Source of the DNA: Gallionella sp.
GTDB lineage: Bacteria > Pseudomonadota > Gammaproteobacteria > Burkholderiales > Gallionellaceae
DNA length: 64,000 nucleotides
Assembly: GCA_023259035.1 (NCBI GenBank)
Contig: JAHFRA010000010.1
Coordinates: 1 to 64,000 of the forward strand
Direction: 5' to 3'
The notes under the pieces were generated by a model that was given only the letters and a program-made list of their open reading frames with translations, made no database searches and was not told where the DNA came from. Shown here in pieces: positions 50,634 through 59,271 of the stretch. Made by a program: the position numbers and the translations under genes. How positions within the stretch are numbered: position 1 is the stretch's first letter; each line of letters opens with the position of its first letter.

Positions 50634-51881
50634 ATGCTCATACGAATCCACATCGAACAACTGCGTTTAGGTATGTATATACACGAACTATGTGGTTCGT
50701 GGATGGATCACCCGTTCTGGCGCGGCGCATTTCTGCTGGATAATCCCAAAGACCTGCAAACCGTTCTGACTACCGGCATCAAGGAAGTGTGGATAGACGA
50801 TGCCAAAGGCCTTGGTGTCTCTGTTGATGAGGGTGAGCTGGAAGGGGAGTCTGAAGAGGCAATTGCGGCAGAAGTAGAAGCCACACTTGCAGAGGCCGAC
50901 ACGAGCGGCAAAGTAGTAGAGCGCGTCAATATTGCACAAGAGGCCGCTCGCGCGGTCAAAACTTGCTCCAAGTCCAAACAAGCTGTCACCTCGATGTTCA
51001 AGGAAGCGCGCATGGGCAAGGCATTGAGCGCCAACGATGCGCTTCCTATCGTCGAAGAAATTTCCACGTCGGTAATGCGCAATCCCGGCGCGTTGATCGG
51101 GCTTGCCCGCCTGAAAGACAAGGACGATTACACCTACATGCATTCGGTCGCAGTGTGCGCGCTGATGGTTTCACTGGCACGGCAACTGGGGTTGAGCGAT
51201 GAGCAAGTCCGCCAGGCTGGCCTGGCCGGTTTGCTGCATGATGTCGGCAAGATGATGGTCCCGCTGCGTGTCCTCAACAAACCGGGCAAACTGACCGATG
51301 CCGAATTCGAGACGGTAAAAAGTCATCCGTCCCAAGGGCATAAGATGTTGCTCGAGGGTACCGGGATCAGCGATATCGCGCTGGATGTCTGCCTGCATCA
51401 TCACGAAAAAACGGATGGCAGAGGATATCCGGAACGGCTCACGGATACGCAGATCAGCCTGTACGCTAAAATGGGGGCGGTGTGCGATGTGTATGATGCG
51501 ATCACTTCCAACCGTCCCTACAAGAACGGCTGGGAACCAGCAGAATCTCTGCGCAAGATGGCGGAATGGAGCAACGGGCATTTTGACTCGCGCATATTTC
51601 AGGCCTTTGTTAAAAGCATTGGTATTTATCCGATCGGCTCACTGGTCAAGCTGGAGTCTAATCGCTTGGGCGTAATCATCGAACAAACCGAGAAATCGCT
51701 GCTCTCACCCGTAGTGAAAGTGTTTTTCTCGATCAAGTCCAATGTCCGGATTCCCCCGGAAATACTGGACTTGTCAAAACCGGCTAGCAAGGACAAGATC
51801 GTTTCGCACGAAGATCCGGTAAAGTGGGGCATCCGCGACATCCAGGAACTATGGAGCGGCGTTTCCGCCGCACCTTGGTAG
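50634..51881 (+). CDS. HD-GYP cyclic-di-GMP phosphodiesterase
   Basis: 415 aa. N-terminal DUF3391-like region (~1-130; IHIEQLRLGMYIHELCGSWMDHPF), then an HD-GYP domain: YMHSVAVCALMVSLARQLGL, LLHDVGKMMVPLRVLNKPG with the HD pair, HHHEKTDGRGYPERL with the GYP, and DVYDAITSNRPYKNG. No membrane helix or receiver domain. Predicted to hydrolyse c-di-GMP in the cytosol, opposing the PAS-GGDEF-EAL protein at 16-18 kb. Start at 50634 rather than ten codons earlier. Confidence 0.9.
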   Translation: MLIRIHIEQLRLGMYIHELCGSWMDHPFWRGAFLLDNPKDLQTVLTTGIKEVWIDDAKGLGVSVDEGELEGESEEAIAAEVEATLAEADTSGKVVERVNIAQEAARAVKTCSKSKQAVTSMFKEARMGKALSANDALPIVEEISTSVMRNPGALIGLARLKDKDDYTYMHSVAVCALMVSLARQLGLSDEQVRQAGLAGLLHDVGKMMVPLRVLNKPGKLTDAEFETVKSHPSQGHKMLLEGTGISDIALDVCLHHHEKTDGRGYPERLTDTQISLYAKMGAVCDVYDAITSNRPYKNGWEPAESLRKMAEWSNGHFDSRIFQAFVKSIGIYPIGSLVKLESNRLGVIIEQTEKSLLSPVVKVFFSIKSNVRIPPEILDLSKPASKDKIVSHEDPVKWGIRDIQELWSGVSAAPW

Positions 51882-51910
51882 CAGTTTCAGCAAAAAATCC
51901 TTTTTGCGTT

Positions 51911-51916
51911 TATAAT
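51911..51916 (+). promoter_or_regulatory. -10 box of the ahcY transcript
   Basis: Perfect TATAAT placed so that transcription would begin just at the 5' end of the riboswitch. Confidence 0.55.
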
Positions 51917-51923
51917 CCGCGCC

Positions 51924-51987
51924 CTCCGAGGGGTGCTGCAGCGGGACTTTTGGTCTCCCGTCAGGCTCGGATGTTTCAACGGCACCT
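51924..51987 (+). ncRNA. S-adenosylhomocysteine (SAH) riboswitch
   Basis: CTCCGAGGGGTGCTGCAGCG, then a GGGA...TCCC hairpin, GTCAGGCTCGG closing the first stem (CCGAG/CTCGG), and a downstream CAACGGCACC whose GGCACC can pair with GGGTGC to form the pseudoknot. This is the SAH-binding RNA known before ahcY in betaproteobacteria; SAH binding turns expression on. It lies 30 nt before the ahcY start codon. Confidence 0.9.
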
Positions 51988-52017
51988 ATTCATTAACTTT
52001 TATGAATGGAGTGCTTT

Positions 52018-53421
52018 ATGAACGCCGCTTTCACCGATTACAAAGTCGCCGATTTGTCCCTCGCCGCATGGGGGCGCAAGGAAATCGCCATTGCCGAAAC
52101 CGAGATGCCCGGCCTGATGGCAATCCGCGAAGAATTCACTAAGAGCCAGCCACTCAAGGGCGCGCGCATCACCGGCTCGCTGCACATGACCATCCAGACC
52201 GCCGTGCTGATCGAGACGCTGACCGCACTCGGCGCAGAAGTGCGCTGGGCATCGTGCAACATCTTCTCCACCCAGGATCATGCCGCCGCCGCCATCGCCA
52301 AGGACGGCATCGCGGTATTCGCCGTCAAGGGCGAGACGCTGGCCGAATACTGGGACTACACCCACCGCATTTTCGAATGGCCGAATGGTGGTCTTTCCAA
52401 CATGATCCTCGACGACGGCGGCGACGCCACGCTGCTGCTGCATCTGGGCGCGCGTGCGGAAAAAGATGCTTCGCTGATCAGCAAGCCGACTTCGGAAGAG
52501 GAAACCTGTCTGTTCGCTTCGATCAAGGCCAAACTGGCAGTAGATAAAACTTGGTATTCAACGCGCCTCGCCGCGATCAAGGGCGTGACCGAAGAAACCA
52601 CTACCGGCGTGCACCGCCTGTACCAGATGCACGAACGCGGCGAACTGAAATTTCCCGCGATCAACGTGAACGACTCGGTGACCAAGTCCAAGTTCGACAA
52701 CCTGTACGGTTGCCGCGAATCGCTGGTAGACGGCATCAAGCGCGCCACCGACGTGATGATCGCGGGCAAGGTCGCCGTAATCGTGGGCTACGGCGACGTG
52801 GGCAAGGGTTGTGCGCAAGCCATGCGCGCGCTGTCCGCACAGGTTTGGGTAACCGAGATCGACCCGATCTGCGCGCTGCAAGCGGCAATGGAAGGCTACC
52901 GCGTGGTGACCATGGAGTATGCCGCCGACAAGGCCAACATCTTCGTCACCACCACCGGCAATTTCCATGTCATCACCCACGACCACATGGTGAAGATGAA
53001 GGATCAGGCCATCGTGTGCAACATCGGCCATTTCGACAATGAAATTGATGTCGCCTCGATTGAAAAATATAAATGGGAAGAGATCAAACCCCAGGTGGAT
53101 CACGTGATTTTCCCGGATGGCAAGCGGATCATCCTGCTGGCCAAGGGGCGTCTGGTAAATCTCGGTTGCGGTACCGGCCATCCATCCTATGTGATGTCCT
53201 CGTCATTCGCCAACCAGACCATCGCGCAGATCGAACTGTTCACCCGCACCAAGGACTATCCGATTGGCGTCTACACATTGCCAAAGCACCTTGACGAGAA
53301 AGTGGCGCGCCTGCAACTGACCACACTGAACGCGCAGTTGAGCGAGCTGACCGACCAGCAGGCCGCCTATATCGGCGTGCCGAAGAACGGCCCGTACAAG
53401 TCGGAGCATTATCGCTACTAA
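52018..53421 (+). CDS. ahcY: Adenosylhomocysteinase
   Basis: Hydrolyses S-adenosylhomocysteine to adenosine and homocysteine. 467 aa. [55 protein letters not shown], the NAD loop [17 protein letters not shown] and C-terminal PYKSEHYRY that reaches into the partner NAD site. The ATG at 52018 has GGAGTG upstream; an ATG four codons earlier lies in the riboswitch tail. Controlled by the SAH riboswitch. Confidence 0.98.
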   Translation: MNAAFTDYKVADLSLAAWGRKEIAIAETEMPGLMAIREEFTKSQPLKGARITGSLHMTIQTAVLIETLTALGAEVRWASCNIFSTQDHAAAAIAKDGIAVFAVKGETLAEYWDYTHRIFEWPNGGLSNMILDDGGDATLLLHLGARAEKDASLISKPTSEEETCLFASIKAKLAVDKTWYSTRLAAIKGVTEETTTGVHRLYQMHERGELKFPAINVNDSVTKSKFDNLYGCRESLVDGIKRATDVMIAGKVAVIVGYGDVGKGCAQAMRALSAQVWVTEIDPICALQAAMEGYRVVTMEYAADKANIFVTTTGNFHVITHDHMVKMKDQAIVCNIGHFDNEIDVASIEKYKWEEIKPQVDHVIFPDGKRIILLAKGRLVNLGCGTGHPSYVMSSSFANQTIAQIELFTRTKDYPIGVYTLPKHLDEKVARLQLTTLNAQLSELTDQQAAYIGVPKNGPYKSEHYRY

Positions 53422-53507
53422 GCGGTATTTTAGCCGCCTCGCGGATAGCAGATAGCCATTCGCGGGGCGGAGCTCCATCACACCGCCAGCCATTCTGGAG
53501 AATATTA

Positions 53508-53867
53508 ATGAGGCTGCTGTTAATCTGGATACTGAATGCGCTGGCCTTGCTGGCCGTGGCAAACTTCGTGCCGGGCATCCACGTTGACGGTTTCACTTCG
53601 GCTTTGGTTGCCGCATTTTTTCTCGGGCTGGTCAACACGCTGATCCGTCCGTTGTTGTTGTTGCTCACTCTGCCGGTCACGCTGCTGACGTTGGGATTGT
53701 TCATTTTCGTCATCAACGGGCTGTTGTTCTGGTTCGTCGGCTCGGTGCTGCGCGACTTTGTCGTGGATAGCTTGTTGCACGGCGTATTGGGCGCGGTGCT
53801 GTACAGTATTTTTTCGTGGGCGCTGTCCGCAGCAGCCGCACAAGTCATGAGGCCGCACAATAAATGA
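53508..53867 (+). CDS. Small membrane protein, YvlD/phage-holin-like family
   Basis: 119 aa with four helices: LLLIWILNALALLAVANFVP, SALVAAFFLGLVNTLIRPLL, LTLPVTLLTLGLFIFVINGL and HGVLGAVLYSIFSWALSAAA. NTLIRPLL...LPVT is the signature of this family (PF04020-like). It is regularly found between ahcY and metF in betaproteobacteria; role unknown. 7 nt before metF, so probably cotranscribed under the riboswitch. Confidence 0.85.
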   Translation: MRLLLIWILNALALLAVANFVPGIHVDGFTSALVAAFFLGLVNTLIRPLLLLLTLPVTLLTLGLFIFVINGLLFWFVGSVLRDFVVDSLLHGVLGAVLYSIFSWALSAAAAQVMRPHNK

Positions 53868-53874
53868 GGATGGC

Positions 53875-54705
53875 ATGAGCAAACCGCTTTTCAGTTTTGA
53901 ATTTTATCCACCGCAAACTCCGGAAGGCGCGGAAAAACTTGCTGCCGTACGCACACAATTGGCGGAACTCCACCCGGAATTCTTCTCCGTCACCTTCGGC
54001 GCGGGAGGTTCCACCCAGGAGCGCACCCTGGAAACCATTCGGCAGATCAAAACCGAAGGCCACAATGCCGCGCCGCATCTGTCGTGCGTCGGCTCGACGC
54101 GCGACAACATCCGCGCCCTCCTGCTCACCTACAAGGATATGGGCATCAAACGTATCGTGGCGCTGCGCGGCGATCTGCCCTCCGGCATGGCCAGCATCGG
54201 CGAATTCCAGTATGCCAACGAACTGGTGTCGTTCATCCGCGCGCAAACCGGCATGCACTTCCACATCGAAGTGGCGGCCTACCCGGAATTTCACCCGCAA
54301 GCCAAATCGGCGCGCGACGACATGCTCAACTTCAAGCGCAAGGTTGCCGCCGGAGCGGATTCGGCCATCACCCAGTACTTCTACAACGCCGACAGTTATT
54401 TTTATTTCGTCGATAAATGCCGCAAGCTGGGCATCACCGCTCCCATCGTGCCGGGCATCATGCCGATCGTGAAATTCGCGCAACTGGCGCGCTTCTCCGA
54501 CACTTGCGGCGCGGAAATCCCGCGCTGGATACGCCGCACGCTGGAAAGCTTCGGCGACGACAGCGAATCGATACAGGAGTTCGGGCAGGATGTGGTCACG
54601 GCGCTATGCGAACGCCTGCTCGCCGGTGGCGCACCCGGCCTGCATTTCTACACGCTGAACCAGGCAGCGCCTTCGCTGGCGATTTGTCGGCGGCTTGGGC
54701 TTTGA
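53875..54705 (+). CDS. metF: 5,10-Methylenetetrahydrofolate reductase
   Basis: 276-aa flavoprotein. LFSFEFYPPQTPEGAEKL (catalytic Glu), SVTFGAGGSTQERTLETI, APHLSCVGSTRDNI, IVALRGDLPSG (FAD contacts) and QYFYNADSYFYFVDKCRKLG. Provides 5-methyl-THF for methionine synthesis, closing the cycle with metK and ahcY. GAGGATGG precedes the ATG. Confidence 0.95.
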   Translation: MSKPLFSFEFYPPQTPEGAEKLAAVRTQLAELHPEFFSVTFGAGGSTQERTLETIRQIKTEGHNAAPHLSCVGSTRDNIRALLLTYKDMGIKRIVALRGDLPSGMASIGEFQYANELVSFIRAQTGMHFHIEVAAYPEFHPQAKSARDDMLNFKRKVAAGADSAITQYFYNADSYFYFVDKCRKLGITAPIVPGIMPIVKFAQLARFSDTCGAEIPRWIRRTLESFGDDSESIQEFGQDVVTALCERLLAGGAPGLHFYTLNQAAPSLAICRRLGL

Positions 54706-54738
54706 TGCACCTGAAAGTTTTTACGCTTTTCACGTTTG

Positions 54739-54776
54739 TCCCCTCTCACGCAAGCGGGAGAGGGTTAGGGAGAGGG
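54739..54776. repeat. Small palindromic repeat before trhP
   Basis: CCCTCTC-ACGCAAGCGG-GAGAGGG followed by TTAGGGAGAGGG is a common dispersed palindrome in proteobacterial genomes. Here its tail may contribute the ribosome-binding site of the next gene. Confidence 0.5.
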
Positions 54777-54781
54777 CGCGC

Positions 54782-56122
54782 ATGATGAAATCTCCCGAAC
54801 TACTGCTACCCGCCGGAACGCTGGAAAAAATGCGCAGCGCCTACGCCTTCGGTGCGGACGCGGTGTATGCCGGGCAGCCGCGCTACAGCTTGCGCGCGCG
54901 CAACAACGAATTCCAGCTTGACGAACTGCGCACCGGCATTCAGGAAGCGCATGCGCTCGGCAAGAAATTGTTCGTTGCCAGCAACCTGATGCCGCACAAC
55001 GCCAAGGTGAAAACCTACATGGCGGACATGGAACCGGTCATCGTGATGCAGCCAGATGCGCTGATCATGGCCGACCCCGGCCTGATCGCAATGGTGCGCG
55101 AACGCTGGCCGGAGATGCAGATTCATCTGTCGGTGCAGGCCAACACGGTAAATTACGCGGCGGTGAAATTCTGGCAATCGCTCGGCCTGACGCGCGTCAT
55201 CCTGTCGCGCGAACTGTCGCTGGACGAGATCGAGGAAATCCGCCAGCAGTGCCCGGACATCGAGATCGAAGTATTCATCCACGGCGCGCTGTGCATGGCC
55301 TATTCCGGGCGCTGCCTGCTGTCCGGCTACTTCAACCACCGCGACGCCAACCAGGGTACCTGCACCAACTCCTGCCGCTGGGATTACAAGGTGGACAGCG
55401 CGATTGAAGACGGTACCGGTGACATTCAAAAAATTGACTTTGACTTCGACAAGGCGTTAAGCGAAAGCGCACTATCATCCTGCGGCAGCCAGCCGCGCCA
55501 CCCGCTCGCCGACCGTGCCTACCTGATCTCGCGTCCCGACCATCCAGAGGAACTGATGCCGGTACTGGAAGACGAGCACGGCACCTACATCATGAATTCC
55601 AAGGATCTGCGCGCGGTGGAGCATGTCGAGCAACTGGTGAAAATCGGCGTAGATTCGCTGAAAGTCGAAGGCCGCACCAAATCCATCTACTACGTCGCGC
55701 GCACCGCACAGGTGTATCGCCAGGCCATTGACGATGCGGTGGCGGGCAGACCGTTCAATTACGCGCTGCTCGGCGCGCTGGATGCGCTGGCAAGCCGTGG
55801 CTACACCGATGGCTTCCTCGAACGCCACCACACCCACGAACAGCAAAACTACATGCAAGGCCACTCCGAAAGCACCCGCCAGCAATACGTCGGCGACATC
55901 GTCAGCTGCGCCAACGGCATGGCCGAGATCGACGTAAAGAATAAATTCCAGGTCGGTGACCGACTGGAAATTATCCATCCCTCTGGCAATCACATCATCG
56001 TGTTGAACGAGATGCGCAACCTCAAAGGCGAGCCTGTCACCACCGCGCCAGGCAGCGGACATCGCGTGCAGATACCGTTGCAGGGTGCGTTGGCGAAGGG
56101 GATGATTGCGCGGTTTATCTAA
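54782..56122 (+). CDS. trhP: U32 peptidase-family tRNA hydroxylation protein TrhP (YegQ)
   Basis: 446 aa. ELLLPAGTLEKMRSAYAFGA, DAVYAGQPRYSLRARNNEF, a U32 signature around VFIHGALCMAYSGRCLLSGYF, and four cysteines (CMAYSGRC and TCTNSCRWDY) expected to hold an iron-sulfur cluster. Family knowledge: with prephenate-derived chemistry it makes 5-hydroxyuridine at tRNA position 34. Despite the U32 name, protease activity is not expected. RlhA paralogues are longer, favouring TrhP. Confidence 0.85.
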   Translation: MMKSPELLLPAGTLEKMRSAYAFGADAVYAGQPRYSLRARNNEFQLDELRTGIQEAHALGKKLFVASNLMPHNAKVKTYMADMEPVIVMQPDALIMADPGLIAMVRERWPEMQIHLSVQANTVNYAAVKFWQSLGLTRVILSRELSLDEIEEIRQQCPDIEIEVFIHGALCMAYSGRCLLSGYFNHRDANQGTCTNSCRWDYKVDSAIEDGTGDIQKIDFDFDKALSESALSSCGSQPRHPLADRAYLISRPDHPEELMPVLEDEHGTYIMNSKDLRAVEHVEQLVKIGVDSLKVEGRTKSIYYVARTAQVYRQAIDDAVAGRPFNYALLGALDALASRGYTDGFLERHHTHEQQNYMQGHSESTRQQYVGDIVSCANGMAEIDVKNKFQVGDRLEIIHPSGNHIIVLNEMRNLKGEPVTTAPGSGHRVQIPLQGALAKGMIARFI

Positions 56123-56132
56123 CAAGCAACTA

Positions 56133-56795
56133 ATGCGCTACGAACTCGAACCTCATCATCGAAATGTGTCTGATCAAGAATTGATCAATGACCTCGCACG
56201 AGTTGCAAGTGACACCAATGCATCCGCGGTAACCATAGACACATACAACGAAAAGGGGCGATTCCACGCAACGACACTTACTCGTCGCTTCGGCTCTTGG
56301 TTCAAAGCGTTAGAACTTGCTGGCTTAAAGAAAACTAGAAACCTCAACATTTCAAATGAAATGCTGTTTCAAAATCTTGTCGAGGTCTGGACGAAACTAG
56401 GGCATCAGCCCAAATACAGTGATCTTTCAAAAGATGTTTCACTTTATTCATCTGGCACCTACGAAAAACGCTTTGGCACTTGGCGAAAAGCACTAGAAGC
56501 TTTTGTATCGTGGGCTAATGAAGGCGTTTCGCCGCCAACAAGTCAGACAGTTCCTTCAGGAGTAATCGGACGAAAAACCCTTCGTACTGTGAACTGGCGT
56601 CAGCGGGCTATTGTGTTGATGCGTGATGGAGCTAAATGTCAATTGTGTGGTGTCACACCCCAATCGGGTGCAAGACTCCATATTGACCACGTCATACCTT
56701 GGAGCAAAGGCGGTGAGACAGTGCTCGAAAATCTTCGGGTCTTGTGTGAACAATGCAACATTGGTAGATCGAATGTAAGTGAAGACGATATCTAA
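56133..56795 (+). CDS. HNH endonuclease with homing-endonuclease-associated repeats
   Basis: 220 aa. Two DNA-binding repeats of the HNH_repeat type (TLTRRFGSWFKALELAGL and TYEKRFGTWRKALEAFVS) precede a C-terminal HNH nuclease: CQLCG, LHIDHVIPWSKGGETVLENL and CEQCN supply the Cys4 zinc site and catalytic His/Asn. The gene is clearly A+T-richer than its neighbours and sits tightly between trhP and the YhcH gene, so it looks like a recently acquired free-standing selfish endonuclease. The ATG at 56133 is chosen over one inside trhP. Confidence 0.82.
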   Translation: MRYELEPHHRNVSDQELINDLARVASDTNASAVTIDTYNEKGRFHATTLTRRFGSWFKALELAGLKKTRNLNISNEMLFQNLVEVWTKLGHQPKYSDLSKDVSLYSSGTYEKRFGTWRKALEAFVSWANEGVSPPTSQTVPSGVIGRKTLRTVNWRQRAIVLMRDGAKCQLCGVTPQSGARLHIDHVIPWSKGGETVLENLRVLCEQCNIGRSNVSEDDI

Positions 56796-56812
56796 TTTCA
56801 ACGAGTGACCTA

Positions 56813-57256
56813 ATGATTTTTTCCACCCTCTCCCAATCCGACCGCTACGCCGCGCTGCATCCGCTGTTCCCGCGCGTGTTCGAATTCATCCGCAACACCG
56901 ATCTGCTGGCGCTCGCGCCGGGGCGCTACCCCATCGTCGGCGAGCAGTTGTTCGTCATCGTGGAAAATGTTGAGGGGCGCACGCGCGAGGCGGCGAAGCT
57001 GGAATGCCACCGGCGTTACATCGACATCCAACTGGTGCTGGAAGGCACGGACGAGATGGGCTGGAAAGCGCTGGTGGATTGCGCGCAGCCGGTGAGCGAT
57101 TACAAAGAAGATATACAGTTTTTTCACGATGCTCCGGCAACGTGGATCGCCGTGCCGCCCGGCGCGTTCTGCATCTTTTTCCCGGAGGATGCGCATGCGC
57201 CGCTGGTTGCGACCGGCAACATACGCAAGGCAATTTTCAAGGTGGCGGTAGAGTGA
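56813..57256 (+). CDS. YhcH/YjgK/YiaL family protein
   Basis: 147-aa cupin-like protein. IVGEQLFVIVENVEGRTREA, KLECHRRYIDIQLVLEGTDE (metal-binding His/Glu/Asp) and WIAVPPGAFCIFFPEDAHAP are the conserved family blocks. Family members act in sugar metabolism (N-acetylneuraminate or beta-galactoside related); the role here is not clear as no sugar genes are near. A perfect inverted repeat follows. Confidence 0.83.
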   Translation: MIFSTLSQSDRYAALHPLFPRVFEFIRNTDLLALAPGRYPIVGEQLFVIVENVEGRTREAAKLECHRRYIDIQLVLEGTDEMGWKALVDCAQPVSDYKEDIQFFHDAPATWIAVPPGAFCIFFPEDAHAPLVATGNIRKAIFKVAVE

Positions 57257-57257
57257 C

Positions 57258-57308
57258 GTAGGGTGCATTCCATGCACCAATGGCAATGGTGCATGGAATG
57301 CACCCTAC
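57258..57308. repeat. 22-bp perfect inverted repeat
   Basis: GTAGGGTGCATTCCATGCAC + CA, 7-nt loop, then the exact reverse complement ending CACCCTAC. The outer GTAGGGTG/CACCCTAC also bounds a different repeat at 63208-63284. A dispersed small mobile hairpin; could act as terminator for both converging genes. Confidence 0.8.
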
Positions 57309-57333
57309 AAAATCTGATCGACCCGCCAACCAA

Positions 57334-58326
57334 TCAGCAAGCCGTCTCGTCGTCGAACGCTACGTCGCCTTCCGCCACCTTGTCGCCAATCTGAAGGTTT
57401 TTGAAATCGAACAGACTGCTGTCCAGCAGGTGTGACGGTTTGATGTTTTGCATCGCGGTGAAAATGGTCTGGCTGCGCCCCGGATATTCCAGCTCCCATG
57501 CGGCGAGCATTTTCTTGACGTTCTTGCGCTGCATGTTTTCCTGCGAGCCACACAGGTTGCATGGGATGAGCGGGAACTCCATGCCGCGCGCATAGCGGGC
57601 GATGTCCTTTTCCATTGCATAAGCCAGCGGTCGAATCACGATGTGGTCGCCCTTGTCGGTGACCAGCTTGGGCGGCATCGCCTTGAGTTTGCCGCCGAAA
57701 AACATATTCAGGAACAGCGTCTCGATCATGTCGTCGCGGTGATGCCCCAGCGCGATTTTGTTGGCGCCGAGCTCGTGCGCGACGCGGTAGATGATGCCGC
57801 GCCGCAGCCGCGAGCACAGCGAGCAGGTGGTCTTGCCCTCGGGAATTTTTTCCTTGACGATGGAATAGGTGTCCTGGTTCTCGATGTGATGTTCGATGCC
57901 GAGCGACTTCAGGTAATTCGGCAGCACTTCGGCGGGAAAGCCCGGCTGCTTCTGGTCGAGATTCATTGCGACGATGCGGAAATCAATCGGTGCGCGCTTG
58001 CGCAGGGTGAGCAGGACATCGAGCAAGGTATAGGAATCCTTGCCGCCGGACAGGCATACCATCACGCTGTCGCCCTCCTCGATCATGTTGAAATCGGCGA
58101 TGGCTTTGCCGACCTGATGCTCGATCCGTCCCTTGAGGCGGTTGAAGTTAGTCGAGTGGCGCTCGAAATGAACCGCATGAGTGCCTGCGGCGGCGCATTG
58201 CTGCGTTGCGGGGTGCTCGCTCGGTCGCCTATCCACATGATATGTCTCGGTCGCTGCGCGCCCCGCGCCTTGCACTACATCCGCCTCGCCGACTCCTGCG
58301 GTCATTTCTTTTACAATCTCGTTCAT
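57334..58326 (-). CDS. ttcA: tRNA 2-thiocytidine synthetase TtcA, with an extended N-terminus
   Basis: ATP- and [4Fe-4S]-dependent thiolation of tRNA cytidine 32. 330 aa. P-loop [24 protein letters not shown] and [15 protein letters not shown] supply the cluster cysteines, [20 protein letters not shown] is intact. Normal TtcA begins a few residues before [18 protein letters not shown]; here ~60 residues precede it, and about residues 7-54 are encoded by a palindromic element. The frame is open throughout, but whether the extension is made or a downstream start is used is unknown. Confidence 0.92.
   Translation of the reverse strand: MNEIVKEMTAGVGEADVVQGAGRAATETYHVDRRPSEHPATQQCAAAGTHAVHFERHSTNFNRLKGRIEHQVGKAIADFNMIEEGDSVMVCLSGGKDSYTLLDVLLTLRKRAPIDFRIVAMNLDQKQPGFPAEVLPNYLKSLGIEHHIENQDTYSIVKEKIPEGKTTCSLCSRLRRGIIYRVAHELGANKIALGHHRDDMIETLFLNMFFGGKLKAMPPKLVTDKGDHIVIRPLAYAMEKDIARYARGMEFPLIPCNLCGSQENMQRKNVKKMLAAWELEYPGRSQTIFTAMQNIKPSHLLDSSLFDFKNLQIGDKVAEGDVAFDDETAC
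58165..58308. repeat. Hairpin element (CAAGGCG/CAACGCAG family) inside ttcA
   Basis: Arms GAAATGAACCGCATGAG (58165) and CTCCTGCGGTCATTTC (58293-58308) are complementary; the cores CTGCGTTG (58201-58208) and CGCCTTG (58266-58272) match the lipB and comM copies. Length 144 bp, a multiple of three, with no stop in the ttcA frame. Confidence 0.75.
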
Positions 58327-58338
58327 AAGAATTCCAGG

Positions 58339-59079
58339 TTAAATATTGACACTTCTGCCGCCATCGACGGCGATGATCTGTCCGGTGACATAGGGCGCGT
58401 CCTGAATCAGGAAAGCCACGGTTTTGGCGATATCGTCCGGCTCGCCTTCGCGCTTGAGCAGGGTGTGCGCGACGATTTTGCGGCGCTGCTCCTCGTCCAC
58501 CCACGCCGCGTTTTCCGGCCACATGATGACGCCCGGCGCGACGGCGTTGACGCGCACCTGCGGCGCCATCTCCTGCGCCAGCGCGCGGGTCAGCGCGACC
58601 AATCCGGCCTTGGCGACGCTGTACAGCAAATGGCCGTGCATCGGACGTTCTGCATGGATATCCGCGATGTTCACGATGCAGCCATGATGACGACGCAGCT
58701 CGTCCGCTGCCGCCTGCGCGAGAAACAGCGGCGCGCGCAAGTTGGTACCGAGCAGGTCGTGCCACTGCTGCTCATCCACTTCTGTCAGCGGCGTGGCGTA
58801 AAAACTCGACGCGTTGTTGACCAGCGCATCCAGCCGCCCGAATTTCCCGATAACCCCGTGCACCAGTTGCGGCAACGCGTTCAGGTCGAGCAGGTCGGAC
58901 TGGAACACGGCGGCGCTTTCCGGGCGCAACGCATTCAGCTCGTCGCGCAACGCCAGCGCCTCCGGCGCGGAGCTGCGGTAATGCACGGCGAGTGAAGCGC
59001 CAGCCGCATGCAGGCGGCGACAGATCGCCGCACCTACCCGCTTCGCGCCACCGGTCACCAATACCACTTTGCCTTGCAT
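58339..59079 (-). CDS. Short-chain dehydrogenase, pteridine reductase/FolM-like
   Basis: 246 aa. MQGKVVLVTGGAKRVGAAIC opens the NAD(P) site with Lys-Arg typical of pteridine reductases, NNASSFYATPL, the catalytic Tyr/Lys in LYSVAKAGLVALTRALA, and VNAVAPGVIMWPE. Likely reduces dihydromonapterin or dihydrofolate. GGAGAG precedes the ATG at 59079; longer upstream frames run into a repeat-like region. 12 nt before ttcA. Confidence 0.82.
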   Translation of the reverse strand: MQGKVVLVTGGAKRVGAAICRRLHAAGASLAVHYRSSAPEALALRDELNALRPESAAVFQSDLLDLNALPQLVHGVIGKFGRLDALVNNASSFYATPLTEVDEQQWHDLLGTNLRAPLFLAQAAADELRRHHGCIVNIADIHAERPMHGHLLYSVAKAGLVALTRALAQEMAPQVRVNAVAPGVIMWPENAAWVDEEQRRKIVAHTLLKREGEPDDIAKTVAFLIQDAPYVTGQIIAVDGGRSVNI

Positions 59080-59271
59080 AGCACTCTCCACTACACTCTC
59101 CATTTTTCCATGCATAGCGATCAGAAATCGTAGCGAGCGGCATCGTGGTGGGAGAGGCCGGAGCGCAGCGCCCGGAGCATACACGGCAGTATGTGAGGAG
59201 CGCGAGCACCGCCCGACCCCGCCCTGGCGTCGCGCAGTAGATTTATGCCGCTATGCGAATTATACCCGACC

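Noticed and set aside
54695-54784. Upstream extension of TrhP into the palindromic repeat
   Set aside because: The extra 29 residues come from repeat DNA and metF-trhP spacer, and family members start at the MKSPELLLPAG-like position.
57448-58995. 515-aa forward ORF across ttcA and the SDR gene
   Set aside because: It spans two well-supported reverse genes and reads through their junction; no family motifs.
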